Shown here one piece after another: positions 8,741-16,758 of a stretch of 28,039 bases of DNA; position 1 is the stretch's first letter; each line of letters opens with the position of its first letter. The notes under the pieces were generated by a model, which did no database searches, had not been told where the DNA came from, and saw only the letters and a list, made by a program, of their open reading frames with translations. Made by a program: the position numbers and the translations under genes. The DNA comes from Psychrobacter sp. (GTDB taxonomy: Bacteria; Pseudomonadota; Gammaproteobacteria; Pseudomonadales; Moraxellaceae). Location: assembly GCA_029264635.1 (NCBI GenBank), contig JARIAA010000160.1, forward strand, positions 1 through 28,039, in the 5' to 3' direction.

Positions 8741-9451
8741 TTAACCCGCTTGGTCAAGTAGCATACTACGCAAGTTACCAATGGCCTTGGTGGGATTCAA
8801 CCCTTTTGGGCAAACCGACACACAGTTCATAATACCACGGCAACGGAACAAGCTAAACGGGTCATCCAAACGTGCTAAACGCGCCTGCGTGTCTGTATCA
8901 CGGCTATCGACTACAAAACGGTTGGCATTAAGCAGCGCAGCTGGGCCCAAAAATTTATCAGGGTTCCACCAAAATGATGGGCAACTGGTTGAGCAGCAAG
9001 CACATAAAATGCATTCATACAGGCCGTTCATCTTTTCGCGCTGCTCAGGCGACTGCAAACGCTCTGTTGGCGGCGCTGGTTGTTCGTTAATTAAGTACGG
9101 ATGCACTTTTTCGTACTGCTCATAGAATTGGTTCATATCAACGACCAAGTCACGAACAACAGGCAACCCTTGTAATGGACGAACGGTTACCTTTTCAGGC
9201 AATGTATTCATGTTAATTAAACAGGCCAGACCATTTTTGCCATTAATGTTGACGCCATCAGAACCACAGATGCCTTCACGGCATGAGCGACGGAAGGTGA
9301 TCGTTTCATCTTCCTTTTTTAAGCGTAATAATACGTCAAGCAGCATACGATCGGATTCTAATAACTCAATCGTATAACTTTGCATGCGCGGCGCTGTATC
9401 CTTGTCAGGATCGTAGCGATAGATTTCGATGGTGCGAGTACCTCGGCTCAT
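8741..9451 (-). CDS. sdhB: Succinate dehydrogenase iron-sulfur subunit
   Basis: Iron-sulfur subunit of complex II, relaying electrons from the SdhA flavin to the membrane quinone site. From the ATG at 9449-9451, preceded by GGAG, it is 236 residues (E. coli 238); a GTG 15 bp upstream is less likely. The [2Fe-2S] ligands are Cys57, Cys62, Asp65 and Cys77 in CREGICGSDG and the following segment. The [4Fe-4S] ligands are Cys147, Cys150, Cys153 and Cys214. The [3Fe-4S] ligands are Cys157, Cys204 and Cys210. SCPSFWW forms part of the quinone pocket. It is the last gene of sdhCDAB and lies 174 bp after sdhA, ahead of a strong terminator. Confidence 0.97.
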   Translation of the reverse strand: MSRGTRTIEIYRYDPDKDTAPRMQSYTIELLESDRMLLDVLLRLKKEDETITFRRSCREGICGSDGVNINGKNGLACLINMNTLPEKVTVRPLQGLPVVRDLVVDMNQFYEQYEKVHPYLINEQPAPPTERLQSPEQREKMNGLYECILCACCSTSCPSFWWNPDKFLGPAALLNANRFVVDSRDTDTQARLARLDDPFSLFRCRGIMNCVSVCPKGLNPTKAIGNLRSMLLDQAG

Positions 9452-9597
9452 AATGCTAAACTCCACACGAAGGTGACAGCGGGCATACTAAGTTTTCAAT
9501 ATGACAACACTGTCGAACTTTATCACAGCATTGGCATAAACTTGTCGCTTGCAATCACCTTTTTAATAAATGAATAAGGAATAAAACGCTAATACTT

Positions 9598-9618
9598 TGA
9601 TGCATAAAACCTGCATCA
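9598..9618 (-). other. Small hairpin after sdhA
   Basis: A perfect 7-bp inverted repeat (9598-9604 and 9612-9618, loop 7 nt) lies 7 bases beyond the sdhA stop in the sdhA-sdhB gap. It has no strong U-tail. Its position resembles the hairpins between the suc genes; a role in mRNA processing is only a guess. Confidence 0.3.
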
Positions 9619-9625
9619 TCTAAAA

Positions 9626-11476
9626 TTAATAAACGCGAACTTTTGGCTCGACATAATCGACAGTTAGTGGCACTTTGCGAACTGGCTTATAAATAACACG
9701 GTTGCCATCAGAATACCATAATGTATGCTTCATCCAATCATGGTCATTACGGCCATTTGGTGCATAATCATCATCTTCCGCACGATCATAATCCGATACA
9801 CTATGCGCGCCGCGACTTTCATGGCGACTGGCAGCTGATATCATCGTCGCTTTTGCCACTTCATATAAGTTAGCCACCTCAAACGCTTCGATACGAGCCG
9901 TATTAAATACTTGTGATTTGTCTGCCAAATGAATATGGTCAATTTTGTCACCCAGCGCTAGAATTTTTTCAACGCCTTCGTCCATCATGGCTTGTGTGCG
10001 AAAAACACTAGCATGCTTTTGCATTATTGCCCGAATCTCGTCTGCAACGTCTTGCGCGTTGTGGCCTTCAGTAGACTGTTGCAGCTTATCCAAACGACGC
10101 ACCGTAAAGTCCAACACATGAGGATCTAAAGGTTTGTAGTTGTGATCAGCATGATGGAATTCATCAACAATATGCTTGCCAGCAGCACGGCCAAAGACTA
10201 ATAAATCAAGCAGTGAGTTCGTACCCAAACGGTTGGCACCGTGGACACTCACGCATGCACATTCACCAATCGCATAAAGACCTTTAACCACATTGCCTTT
10301 TGCATATAAACCGTCTTCATCCGTACCTGCTTCTAGATCAGGTACAATCACTTGACCATGAATGGTCGTCGGAATACCACCCATCATATAATGAATAGTT
10401 GGAATAACAGGAATTGGCTCTTTCGTAATATCTACGTTCGCAAAGTTTTTACCAATCTCAAACACGGATGGCAAGCGCTTCATAATCGTTTCAACACCCA
10501 AATGCGTCATATCCATGACAATATAATCAGCATTAGGACCACAACCACGACCTTCTTTGATTTCTTGGTCCATAGAACGTGATACAAGATCACGCGGTGC
10601 CAAGTCTTTCACAGTTGGCGCATAACGCTCCATAAAGGCCTCGCCGTCCTTATTACGTAAGATTGCCCCTTCACCGCGGCACCCTTCCGTCAATAGCACG
10701 CCTGCACCAGCTACACCAGTGGGGTGGAACTGCCAAAATTCCATGTCTTGCAAAGGCACACCTGCACGAACCGCCATACCAATACCGTCTCCTGTGTTGA
10801 TATAAGCATTCGTTGAAGCGGCAAAGATACGTCCAGCACCGCCTGTCGCTAGGACAGTAATCGGTGATTGAAATACAGCAACCGTACCAGTTTCTTGCTC
10901 AAGAGCAACCACGCCGTTGATGTTGCCAGCTTCATCTTTGATCAAATCAAGCGCAATCCACTCAATAAAAAACTCAGTGCCTTGCTGTAGGTTTTTTTGG
11001 TATAACGTATGCAAAAGTGCATGACCCGTACGGTCAGCTGCCGCACAAGCGCGTTGCACCGCTTTTTCGCCATAATTCGATGTATGACCACCAAACGGAC
11101 GCTGGTAAATCGTACCATCTTCATTACGGTCAAATGGCATGCCCATATGCTCAAGCTCATAGACCACTTTGGGCGCTTCACGGCACATATATTCAATAGC
11201 GTCTTGGTCACCTAACCAATCTGACCCTTTAACGGTATCATAAAAGTGAAAATGCCAATTATCGTTACTCATGTTACCCAAGCTTGCTCCAATACCGCCC
11301 TGTGCCGCAACAGTATGCGAGCGCGTTGGAAACACCTTGGTCAAAACTGCAACCTTCATACCTGATTCAGCCAAATGAAGCGAAGCACGCATACCTGAAC
11401 CACCGCCGCCAACGATGACTGCGTCATAGTTCAAGGTTTTGATGTTACTAATGGTATTATCTTGTCTTGTTGCCAT
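9626..11476 (-). CDS. sdhA: Succinate dehydrogenase flavoprotein subunit
   Basis: Catalytic FAD subunit of complex II, oxidising succinate to fumarate on the cytoplasmic face of the inner membrane. I start it at the ATG at 11474-11476, giving 616 residues, because a TAGGA ribosome site precedes it and the fold begins soon after. The frame stays open for 41 more codons upstream, but that part does not look like family sequence. Visible are the dinucleotide motif VGGGGSGMRAS (22-32), the covalent FAD histidine His54 in TRSHTVAAQGG, the FHPTG active-site segment, and APRDLVSRSMD. The C-terminus ends in YVEPKVRVY. A 366-bp gap separates it from sdhD, unusually wide for this operon. Confidence 0.97.
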   Translation of the reverse strand: MATRQDNTISNIKTLNYDAVIVGGGGSGMRASLHLAESGMKVAVLTKVFPTRSHTVAAQGGIGASLGNMSNDNWHFHFYDTVKGSDWLGDQDAIEYMCREAPKVVYELEHMGMPFDRNEDGTIYQRPFGGHTSNYGEKAVQRACAAADRTGHALLHTLYQKNLQQGTEFFIEWIALDLIKDEAGNINGVVALEQETGTVAVFQSPITVLATGGAGRIFAASTNAYINTGDGIGMAVRAGVPLQDMEFWQFHPTGVAGAGVLLTEGCRGEGAILRNKDGEAFMERYAPTVKDLAPRDLVSRSMDQEIKEGRGCGPNADYIVMDMTHLGVETIMKRLPSVFEIGKNFANVDITKEPIPVIPTIHYMMGGIPTTIHGQVIVPDLEAGTDEDGLYAKGNVVKGLYAIGECACVSVHGANRLGTNSLLDLLVFGRAAGKHIVDEFHHADHNYKPLDPHVLDFTVRRLDKLQQSTEGHNAQDVADEIRAIMQKHASVFRTQAMMDEGVEKILALGDKIDHIHLADKSQVFNTARIEAFEVANLYEVAKATMISAASRHESRGAHSVSDYDRAEDDDYAPNGRNDHDWMKHTLWYSDGNRVIYKPVRKVPLTVDYVEPKVRVY

Positions 11477-11842
11477 TACGGTTTTCCTAATGCTTGTGAA
11501 GTAAATACAAGGGATGTCTGACAAGTATTGTGTCTGCGAGCTTGAGTTTACTTTTATACTCAGCACACGCACTGACAATCTGACTAAGACAACCTTCAAC
11601 CACTTACTAAAATTTACATATTCATCATCATATCAAGCTATATACTTTCGATCATATCGCCTGATATAGTAAATGTCGTATTTTTATGAGTATTACTATC
11701 TTATACGGCACAGCATGATGAATCTAATATGGCTACTAACCAACTGTTATTAAAGGGTTCAATCTCAATTAAATGAATTAAACAGTCCATGATAGGAAAT
11801 AATAACGAAATCGTTTCATTGGTATAGTCTCGTCTTGGTTGG
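11477..11842. other. Wide gap inside the sdh operon
   Basis: Non-coding 366 bp between sdhD and sdhA on the minus strand. I see no convincing gene, terminator or strong hairpin. A weak promoter-like pair (TTAGAT, 16 bp, TATAAG) can be read on the minus strand near 11701-11730. The gap may hold an internal promoter for sdhAB, but this is inference. Confidence 0.4.
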
Positions 11843-12250
11843 TTAGACAGCTATAACGCCAAAGCCATTGCCCCAAAAAATCATAATGCCCCAAAATAGA
11901 TAAACTAAGATGGCGATAATCATCAAGGCTTGTAGTATCAAGCGCAGACTTGAAGCTTTTGCGCCAAGCTTACCGGTGACAATATAATCGGTAAATACCG
12001 TCCACATACCCACCCACGCATGACCTGCAAGCGCAAGTACAGCAATAAGGCTAAACAGTCGCATAGGCAAGCTGGTCATAAAATCAGACCATTCAACAAA
12101 ACTGACATTGCCGTGCGTTAAGAAAAAGCCCAGCAGCACCACGCTATAAACGGCTAAAATAACTGCACTAATACGTTGAACTATCCAATCGCGTGTGCCT
12201 GAGCCTGTCAGACCCGTGGCGCTTTTGATTCCTGAATCATTTTTTATCAT
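11843..12250 (-). CDS. sdhD: Succinate dehydrogenase membrane anchor subunit D
   Basis: Hydrophobic anchor that with SdhC holds SdhAB on the inner membrane and forms the heme b and ubiquinone site. I start it at the ATG whose first base is the last base of the sdhC stop (TAATG). This gives 135 residues; a start 15 bp further upstream inside sdhC is possible. Three membrane segments are visible (about 27-45, 64-86 and 102-125). GHAWVGMWTVFTDYI (76-90) matches the conserved SdhD motif, with Asp88-Tyr89 expected near the quinone. The one-base overlap implies translational coupling to sdhC, which matters because sdhC carries a premature stop. Confidence 0.93.
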   Translation of the reverse strand: MIKNDSGIKSATGLTGSGTRDWIVQRISAVILAVYSVVLLGFFLTHGNVSFVEWSDFMTSLPMRLFSLIAVLALAGHAWVGMWTVFTDYIVTGKLGAKASSLRLILQALMIIAILVYLFWGIMIFWGNGFGVIAV

Positions 12251-12627
12251 TAGAACATCACCCATACAAATGACGCGACAATTAGAATCGCTGCAATCAC
12301 TAAGCTGACAACAGACACCATACGGGCCGATTGTAGCTCTTCGTTTTTACCATTATCAGCGAATAAATGCTTGACGCCCATCACAAAGTGATAAGCAATC
12401 GCTGCCACAAATATCCATGCTAAAAAACGAAGAAGGACGTTATCAAACACGGTCTCAAAGCTCTCAGGCGATGCCAAAGAAGTTTGTAGTAGCCATAGCA
12501 TGACGGGAATTAGTAAAAATAAAACAATGCCAGATATACGATGCAAAATTGAGGCAATCGCAATCGGTTAGCGATTAACACTAATCACTTGGCTTAAAGG
12601 CAGATTAATAGGTCGGTTGCTTTTCAC
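12250..12627 (-). pseudogene. sdhC: Succinate dehydrogenase cytochrome b556 subunit, interrupted by in-frame TAA
   Basis: SdhC anchors complex II and shares the heme and quinone sites with SdhD. Start: GTG at 12625-12627, 8 nt after AAGGA; an ATG 9 bp upstream sits on the ribosome site. The first 19 codons read MKSNRPINLPLSQVISVNR, an SdhC N-terminus. Codon 20 (12568-12570) is TAA. The same frame resumes at once with PIAIASILHRISG and continues to codon 125, the usual family length. Ser26, His29 and Arg30 match the E. coli Ser27-His30-Arg31 quinone region. His80 in AIAYHFVMGVKH matches the heme ligand. Three membrane segments are intact. One base change (for example TCA to TAA) or a base-call error explains this. 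A TTG at 12544-12546 could start a short form, but without Ser26 and without a ribosome site. Confidence 0.85.
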
Positions 12628-12948
12628 AGCGGGCATCCTTTTTGCGGTTATACTCCTGTATCTGCTAGCAGCACTCAGTCAGATGACCCAGCCAGCGCTT
12701 AGCAACACATGAGACGAATAAAGTAAGGAGGAGCTAGCTAGCTGACTGTGCTAATTTGCGCTAAACGTCAAGAACCATTTAACACCTAAGGCGTCTTAAT
12801 AATCGATTCTTTTTAATGCGCTTATCCGTGATCATTAGCTGTAATGCTTATCAACTGACAATAAAGTACTCATTGTTAAAATGGTTGTGCTTAAGCTAAA
12901 TCAATTTGTCTGTCTTTCTATAAATCGGTTTTATGCATGATTAGCTGG

Positions 12949-13040
12949 TCTATTTTTAGCAAGCTTATTAGCGCAAAAAAGCGCGCGCTATTACCAATCT
13001 CATTCAAAACAAAACTTATGGTAATGAGTCTAAAAATAGA
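12949..13040. repeat. Nested inverted repeat, 92 bp
   Basis: An 11-bp perfect outer stem (12949-12959 and 13030-13040) encloses a second pairing: either ATTACCA with TGGTAAT, or CTCATT with AATGAG. The inner alternatives share bases and exclude each other. No U-tract flanks it, so it is not a terminator. It could be a structured leader, a small RNA or a protein site. Confidence 0.4.
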
Positions 13041-13416
13041 ACAAACAACGATGACATCCATTTATAAGTAACTGTTATCGCTTGCAAATCAACTTATCAG
13101 TGTTAGCAATTATCGATAAGCTTAGTCATTAATGCATAAAGACACATCAAAGAGCCACAATTATAACAAAGTTTGCAGCAGTCAAATCAGGGTAATTATA
13201 AAATGGCTGGCTGACAAATACAAATTTATCCCTCAAATAGCTGATATCCTAACTTATTGGATGAAAAACCTATTATCTGCAGCAGAGCTGCTTGGATATT
13301 GCTATCATCTTATCAGTAGTAGATTGAGATTATCTATCCTACTGCGCAGGTACCATCTGTTTTTGGGCGTATTACTATAAATAACAACGTCTTTATCTGC
13401 TAAAAAAGAGCTGTTC

Positions 13417-13430
13417 TTTATCATGATAAA
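13417..13430. promoter_or_regulatory. 14-bp perfect palindrome upstream of gltA
   Basis: TTTATCATGATAAA is a perfect palindrome 270 bp before gltA. Its symmetry suggests a dimeric regulator site, but no regulator can be named. Confidence 0.35.
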
Positions 13431-13700
13431 TGTCATTCTGGCGTTTCTATAAAAAGAGTGAATTTGTGACAAATTAGCAAGCAGACATATTTTGATACAA
13501 AAATTACCCTATAGAAACACCCTGAAATCACGTGAATTCGCGGTATTGCTGGCAAAAGTCTTTTCAAATCATCCCTGATTGCTGGTAACATAGCCAGAAT
13601 CTTAACTCAGTTAAATTTATATTTGTTCATTTGACGATGCGAGGGTATGCGTCGTTAGTATCTTTATTCTAACAAGCTAGAATCAACGGAGAAAAAAACC

Positions 13701-14996
13701 ATGGCTGACAACACCAAGTCTAATAATGAAGCCACATTAACAGTAGATGGTAAGGAATATCAACTTCCTATTATTGAAGGTACTTTAGGGCCGTCAGTTA
13801 TCGAAGTTGCTGCTTTTCAACAAGCGGGCTACTGGACCTACGATCCAGGTTTTATGGCAACTGCGCCTGTCGAATCAAAGATTACGTTTATTGATGGCGG
13901 TAAAGGCGAGCTACTACATCGTGGTTACCCGATTGATCAGTTAGCAAACAACGCTGAATACCTAGAAGTGGCCTATGCACTGATTCATGGTGATCTGCCT
14001 AACAGCGAACAAAAAGCTGATTTTTATGAAAAAGTTCGTAAGCATACGGGTGTTCACGATCAATTGCGCAAATTTTTTGAAGGGTTTCGCCGTGATGCAC
14101 ACCCGATGGCTATTATGGTCGGTGTCGTTGGTGCCTTATCAGCGTTCTATCATGAAAACTTAGATGTGAGTAATGAAGACCATCGTGAGATTACCGCGAT
14201 TCGTCTTATCGCTAAAATGCCAACGCTTGCAGCAATGAGTTATAAATACTCACAGGGTGAACCATTCATGTATCCACGTAATGACTTTAATTACGCGGAA
14301 AACTTCCTTTACATGATGTTTGCAACCCCTGCTGATGTTGATTACAAGACCAATGATGTCATCACTCGTGCAATGGACAAAATCTTTACGTTGCATGCAG
14401 ATCATGAGCAAAATGCGTCAACGTCTACTGTACGTCTAGCAGGCTCTACAGGCGCCAACCCTTATGCCTGTATCGCTGCTGGTATCGCTGCACTATGGGG
14501 CCCATCGCATGGCGGTGCAAACGAAGCTGTCCTTGAGATGCTAGATGAGATCGGTACGGTAGAAAATGTTCCTGAATTCATGGAAAAAGTGAAAAGTCGT
14601 GAAGTGAAATTGATGGGCTTTGGTCACCGCGTTTATAAAAACTTCGATCCACGTGCGCAAGTGATGAAAGAGACATGCGATGAAGTGTTAGAAGCGCTTG
14701 GTATCAACGATCCTAAGCTTGAGCTGGCTATGGCACTTGAAAAAATCGCGTTAGAAGACCCGTTCTTCATTGAGCGTAACTTGTATCCAAACGTTGATTT
14801 TTACTCTGGCATCATCTTAAAGGCCATTGGCATCCCAACATCTATGTTTACCGTAATTTTCTCACTGGCTCGTACTTCTGGCTGGATCAGCCATTGGTTA
14901 GAGATGCACAGTGCACCCTTTAAAATTGGTCGTCCACGTCAGTTATATACTGGTGAAACGAAACGTGATTTCATTAAAGTTGAAGACCGCAAATAA
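13701..14996 (+). CDS. gltA: Citrate synthase, type II (hexameric)
   Basis: Condenses acetyl-CoA and oxaloacetate to citrate, the entry step of the TCA cycle. The 431 residues match the Gram-negative type II enzyme (E. coli 427). Catalytic residues are visible: His270 in WGPSHGGANEA, His309 in GFGHRVYKNFDPRAQ and Asp366 in NVDFYSG. An N-terminal beta-rich segment (about 10-65) is typical of NADH-sensitive bacterial enzymes. The ATG at 13701 follows CGGAGA with 8-nt spacing. It is transcribed divergently from sdhCDAB, as in other gammaproteobacteria, and is followed at once by a strong terminator, so it is probably monocistronic. Confidence 0.98.
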   Translation: MADNTKSNNEATLTVDGKEYQLPIIEGTLGPSVIEVAAFQQAGYWTYDPGFMATAPVESKITFIDGGKGELLHRGYPIDQLANNAEYLEVAYALIHGDLPNSEQKADFYEKVRKHTGVHDQLRKFFEGFRRDAHPMAIMVGVVGALSAFYHENLDVSNEDHREITAIRLIAKMPTLAAMSYKYSQGEPFMYPRNDFNYAENFLYMMFATPADVDYKTNDVITRAMDKIFTLHADHEQNASTSTVRLAGSTGANPYACIAAGIAALWGPSHGGANEAVLEMLDEIGTVENVPEFMEKVKSREVKLMGFGHRVYKNFDPRAQVMKETCDEVLEALGINDPKLELAMALEKIALEDPFFIERNLYPNVDFYSGIILKAIGIPTSMFTVIFSLARTSGWISHWLEMHSAPFKIGRPRQLYTGETKRDFIKVEDRK

Positions 14997-15006
14997 ATAA
15001 TATTAA

Positions 15007-15048
15007 AACCATAAAAAATCCCGCCACCGTGCGGGATTTTTTATGGTT
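15007..15048. terminator. Bidirectional terminator after gltA
   Basis: A perfect 18-bp stem (15007-15024 and 15031-15048) with a 6-nt loop has a G/C-rich tip and A/T tracts on both sides (AAAAAA left, TTTTTT right). It starts 10 bp after the gltA stop and lies between gltA and a convergent gene, so it can end transcription from both sides. Confidence 0.95.
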
Positions 15049-15123
15049 GTTTGTTTGAGTATTTAAAGCGCTATAAAAGCTATTGGCAAGGGGGCATGCG
15101 GTTTACAAGCAGAACCGACATGC

Positions 15124-16080
15124 TTATTGAAACTCTTTTAATGTCTGCTCATACTTGGCAATCTGTTTATCATAATCTGTAATGGTGTCGTTAAATTTCC
15201 TCATTAAGCCTTCAAACTCTTGCTGCTGCGTGATTTTCATTTGCTGCATATCTCGTGCTTGCTGGGCTTCTATTTGCTCCCACACTTGATGCTGTATGAT
15301 TAAACGTGCCAGCGCTGGGCTTTTTATACTGACCCGCTCGGCAATTTCTGTGTGCTCAAACAACTTAGGTATTAAAGTGGCAATATTCAATAGCGTATCA
15401 ATATCTTGCGTATTAAGCGCAGTCGTTGCAGGCTCATAAAGCGCTTGCATTGCGTGTTGATAGCGCTCAACAAGCTGCTGCTCTGACAGTATCTTAGGGC
15501 TACGCGGCTCAAGGCTGATACGTTTTAACACCTCTAAATCACGCTCTCCTACCTTCGTACTGGTATTGATCTCAGTTTCAGCATTATTAGTCGCCACCTC
15601 ATTCGCATATTCGACATCAGTGCCCTTATTTATAGGGTTCGCAGTGGCGCCATCTGTAGAATCTGTAAGATTCATATCCGTACTATCAGCTGTAGGTTCA
15701 GACTCATTATTGGGTAGTAAGACAGTGTCACTATCAGAAGCATCAGCTGCTTGTAGCGCCTCATACTCTGCTTGCAGGCGACGTTGTAGACCTTGCATCT
15801 GAGTGACATATATTGGCTGAAACTGTTTTATACGTGCCTCAGCAGAATCACTTAATGGCGCAGGCTTGGTGTCTTTAACATCAGTTTGTGTGCTGGTTTG
15901 CTGATCACTGCCAGAGGGCTCAGTTTCTGGTTGCTGCTGACAACCTGCTAACAATGAAGCACCTACTAGCGTCGCTATGAGGAAAGTTGGGACGCGCCTC
16001 AACTCAACAGACTCTCTACTCTCATACCTAATATCTCTTCGGCAAGCGATATTAAGCTTTGAGTTCCAAAAAGTGAACAT
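15124..16080 (-). CDS. Putative lipoprotein, coiled-coil, unknown function
   Basis: Not recognised. From the ATG at 16078-16080, which has a good AAAGGAG site 10 nt upstream, it is 318 residues. A lipobox LLAGC with Cys47 follows the hydrophobic stretch VPTFLIATLVGASLLAG, so the mature protein is probably lipid-anchored after the inner membrane. The 30 residues before the hydrophobic stretch are long for a signal peptide; a TTG at residue 27 would give a conventional one. The middle (about 48-165) is Gln/Thr/Asp/Ser-rich and probably disordered. The C-terminal 60 residues (EQIEAQQARDMQQMKITQQQ onward) look like an amphipathic coiled coil. It runs toward gltA and shares its terminator. Confidence 0.75.
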   Translation of the reverse strand: MFTFWNSKLNIACRRDIRYESRESVELRRVPTFLIATLVGASLLAGCQQQPETEPSGSDQQTSTQTDVKDTKPAPLSDSAEARIKQFQPIYVTQMQGLQRRLQAEYEALQAADASDSDTVLLPNNESEPTADSTDMNLTDSTDGATANPINKGTDVEYANEVATNNAETEINTSTKVGERDLEVLKRISLEPRSPKILSEQQLVERYQHAMQALYEPATTALNTQDIDTLLNIATLIPKLFEHTEIAERVSIKSPALARLIIQHQVWEQIEAQQARDMQQMKITQQQEFEGLMRKFNDTITDYDKQIAKYEQTLKEFQ

Positions 16081-16224
16081 GACGGCGCCGCTCCTTTGTT
16101 AAAGGCAAATATACTAAGTAGTATTTATGCTAGGTTTTTATGGCTCTGATAAGTAATATTAATTAAAAAGCACTGTCAATCAAAATATATTTTATAGTAA
16201 CGTTTATTAAACACTGAAGGTAAA

Positions 16225-16758
16225 TTAAACGGTGAATGATTTATCAATACTTGCTGTGTTTGTAGCAGATCTTTTCGTCAAAAAAGGGATACAGGTTTCC
16301 AAATCTTGGCAGTTTTGTCCATACTGCTGACGGACAAAATAATCCTGTACCATGCGTGCTTGCTGTTCGATACCATATTTAAAAAAAGGCTTACCTTGCT
16401 GTAAATTATAGTCATAGCGGCGATCAATGAGCGCACCACGCACTACTTTTAGGCCGTGCTGTAACTGCCATACATGCGTCAGCTCATGAATCAGCCAACT
16501 TTGCTTGCTAAGAGTAGCCTTACTAAAGTCCTCTACCCAGTCTGCTGGATGAAAATATATATTGCCATTGGGACTAACGGCATAATTTTTGAGTACCCAC
16601 CATGCGGTTTTTAGCTGCACAGTATCAAGATTAATACTATCGCCAAAGACTGAGCGCGCAAGCATGACCTCGCCTAGGCTTAGCTTGCGCGACCGCTTGG
16701 CAAAACGACTTGATAAACGTAGACTTTGGCTCAATAACTGCTTTACGGTACGTGACAT
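16225..16758 (-). CDS. Small HExxH (zincin-like) protein, unknown function
   Basis: 177 residues. The clear motif is WLIHELTHVWQLQHG (88-102), an HExxH zinc-binding site with His91, Glu92 and His95. A later YGIEQQARMVQDYF (128-141) puts Glu131 where a third ligand could lie. The same pair of motifs occurs in zincin-like domains of Rhs/eCIS-associated proteins, but I cannot assign the family from sequence alone. No signal peptide is seen; the N-terminus is basic (many Arg, Lys, Ser). The ATG at 16756-16758 has only a weak ribosome site. It lies 144 bp upstream of the lipoprotein gene on the same strand, so the two may be co-transcribed. It could be a real peptidase or a structural zinc protein. 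Confidence 0.7.
   Translation of the reverse strand: MSRTVKQLLSQSLRLSSRFAKRSRKLSLGEVMLARSVFGDSINLDTVQLKTAWWVLKNYAVSPNGNIYFHPADWVEDFSKATLSKQSWLIHELTHVWQLQHGLKVVRGALIDRRYDYNLQQGKPFFKYGIEQQARMVQDYFVRQQYGQNCQDLETCIPFLTKRSATNTASIDKSFTV

Larger units (their letters stand above)
12628..13700. other. Divergent sdhC-gltA regulatory region
   Basis: Non-coding 1.07 kb between divergent sdhC and gltA, presumably holding both promoters. It contains an (AGCT)3 palindrome at 12732-12743 flanked by an imperfect repeat pair (12670-12682 with 12742-12752), a nested inverted repeat at 12949-13040, a bulged hairpin at 13314-13344, a 14-bp palindrome at 13417-13430, and a 7-bp stem with one G-U pair at 13634-13655 in the presumed gltA leader. 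An 82-codon frame at 13132-13380 has no recognisable protein and no ribosome site, so I do not call it. No promoter stands out clearly. Confidence 0.6.

Noticed and set aside
11477..11599. 41-codon N-terminal extension of sdhA
   Set aside because: A good ribosome site and the family N-terminus support the internal ATG at 11476; the extension has no SdhA-like sequence.
12250..12546. sdhC as a normal 98-residue gene starting at TTG
   Set aside because: No ribosome site, loss of the conserved N-terminus that is present upstream in the same frame, and shorter than the family; treated as interrupted instead.
13132..13380. 82-codon plus-strand open frame in the sdhC-gltA region
   Set aside because: No ribosome site, no recognisable domain, hydrophobic and basic mix as expected by chance in A+T-rich DNA; it overlaps hairpins.
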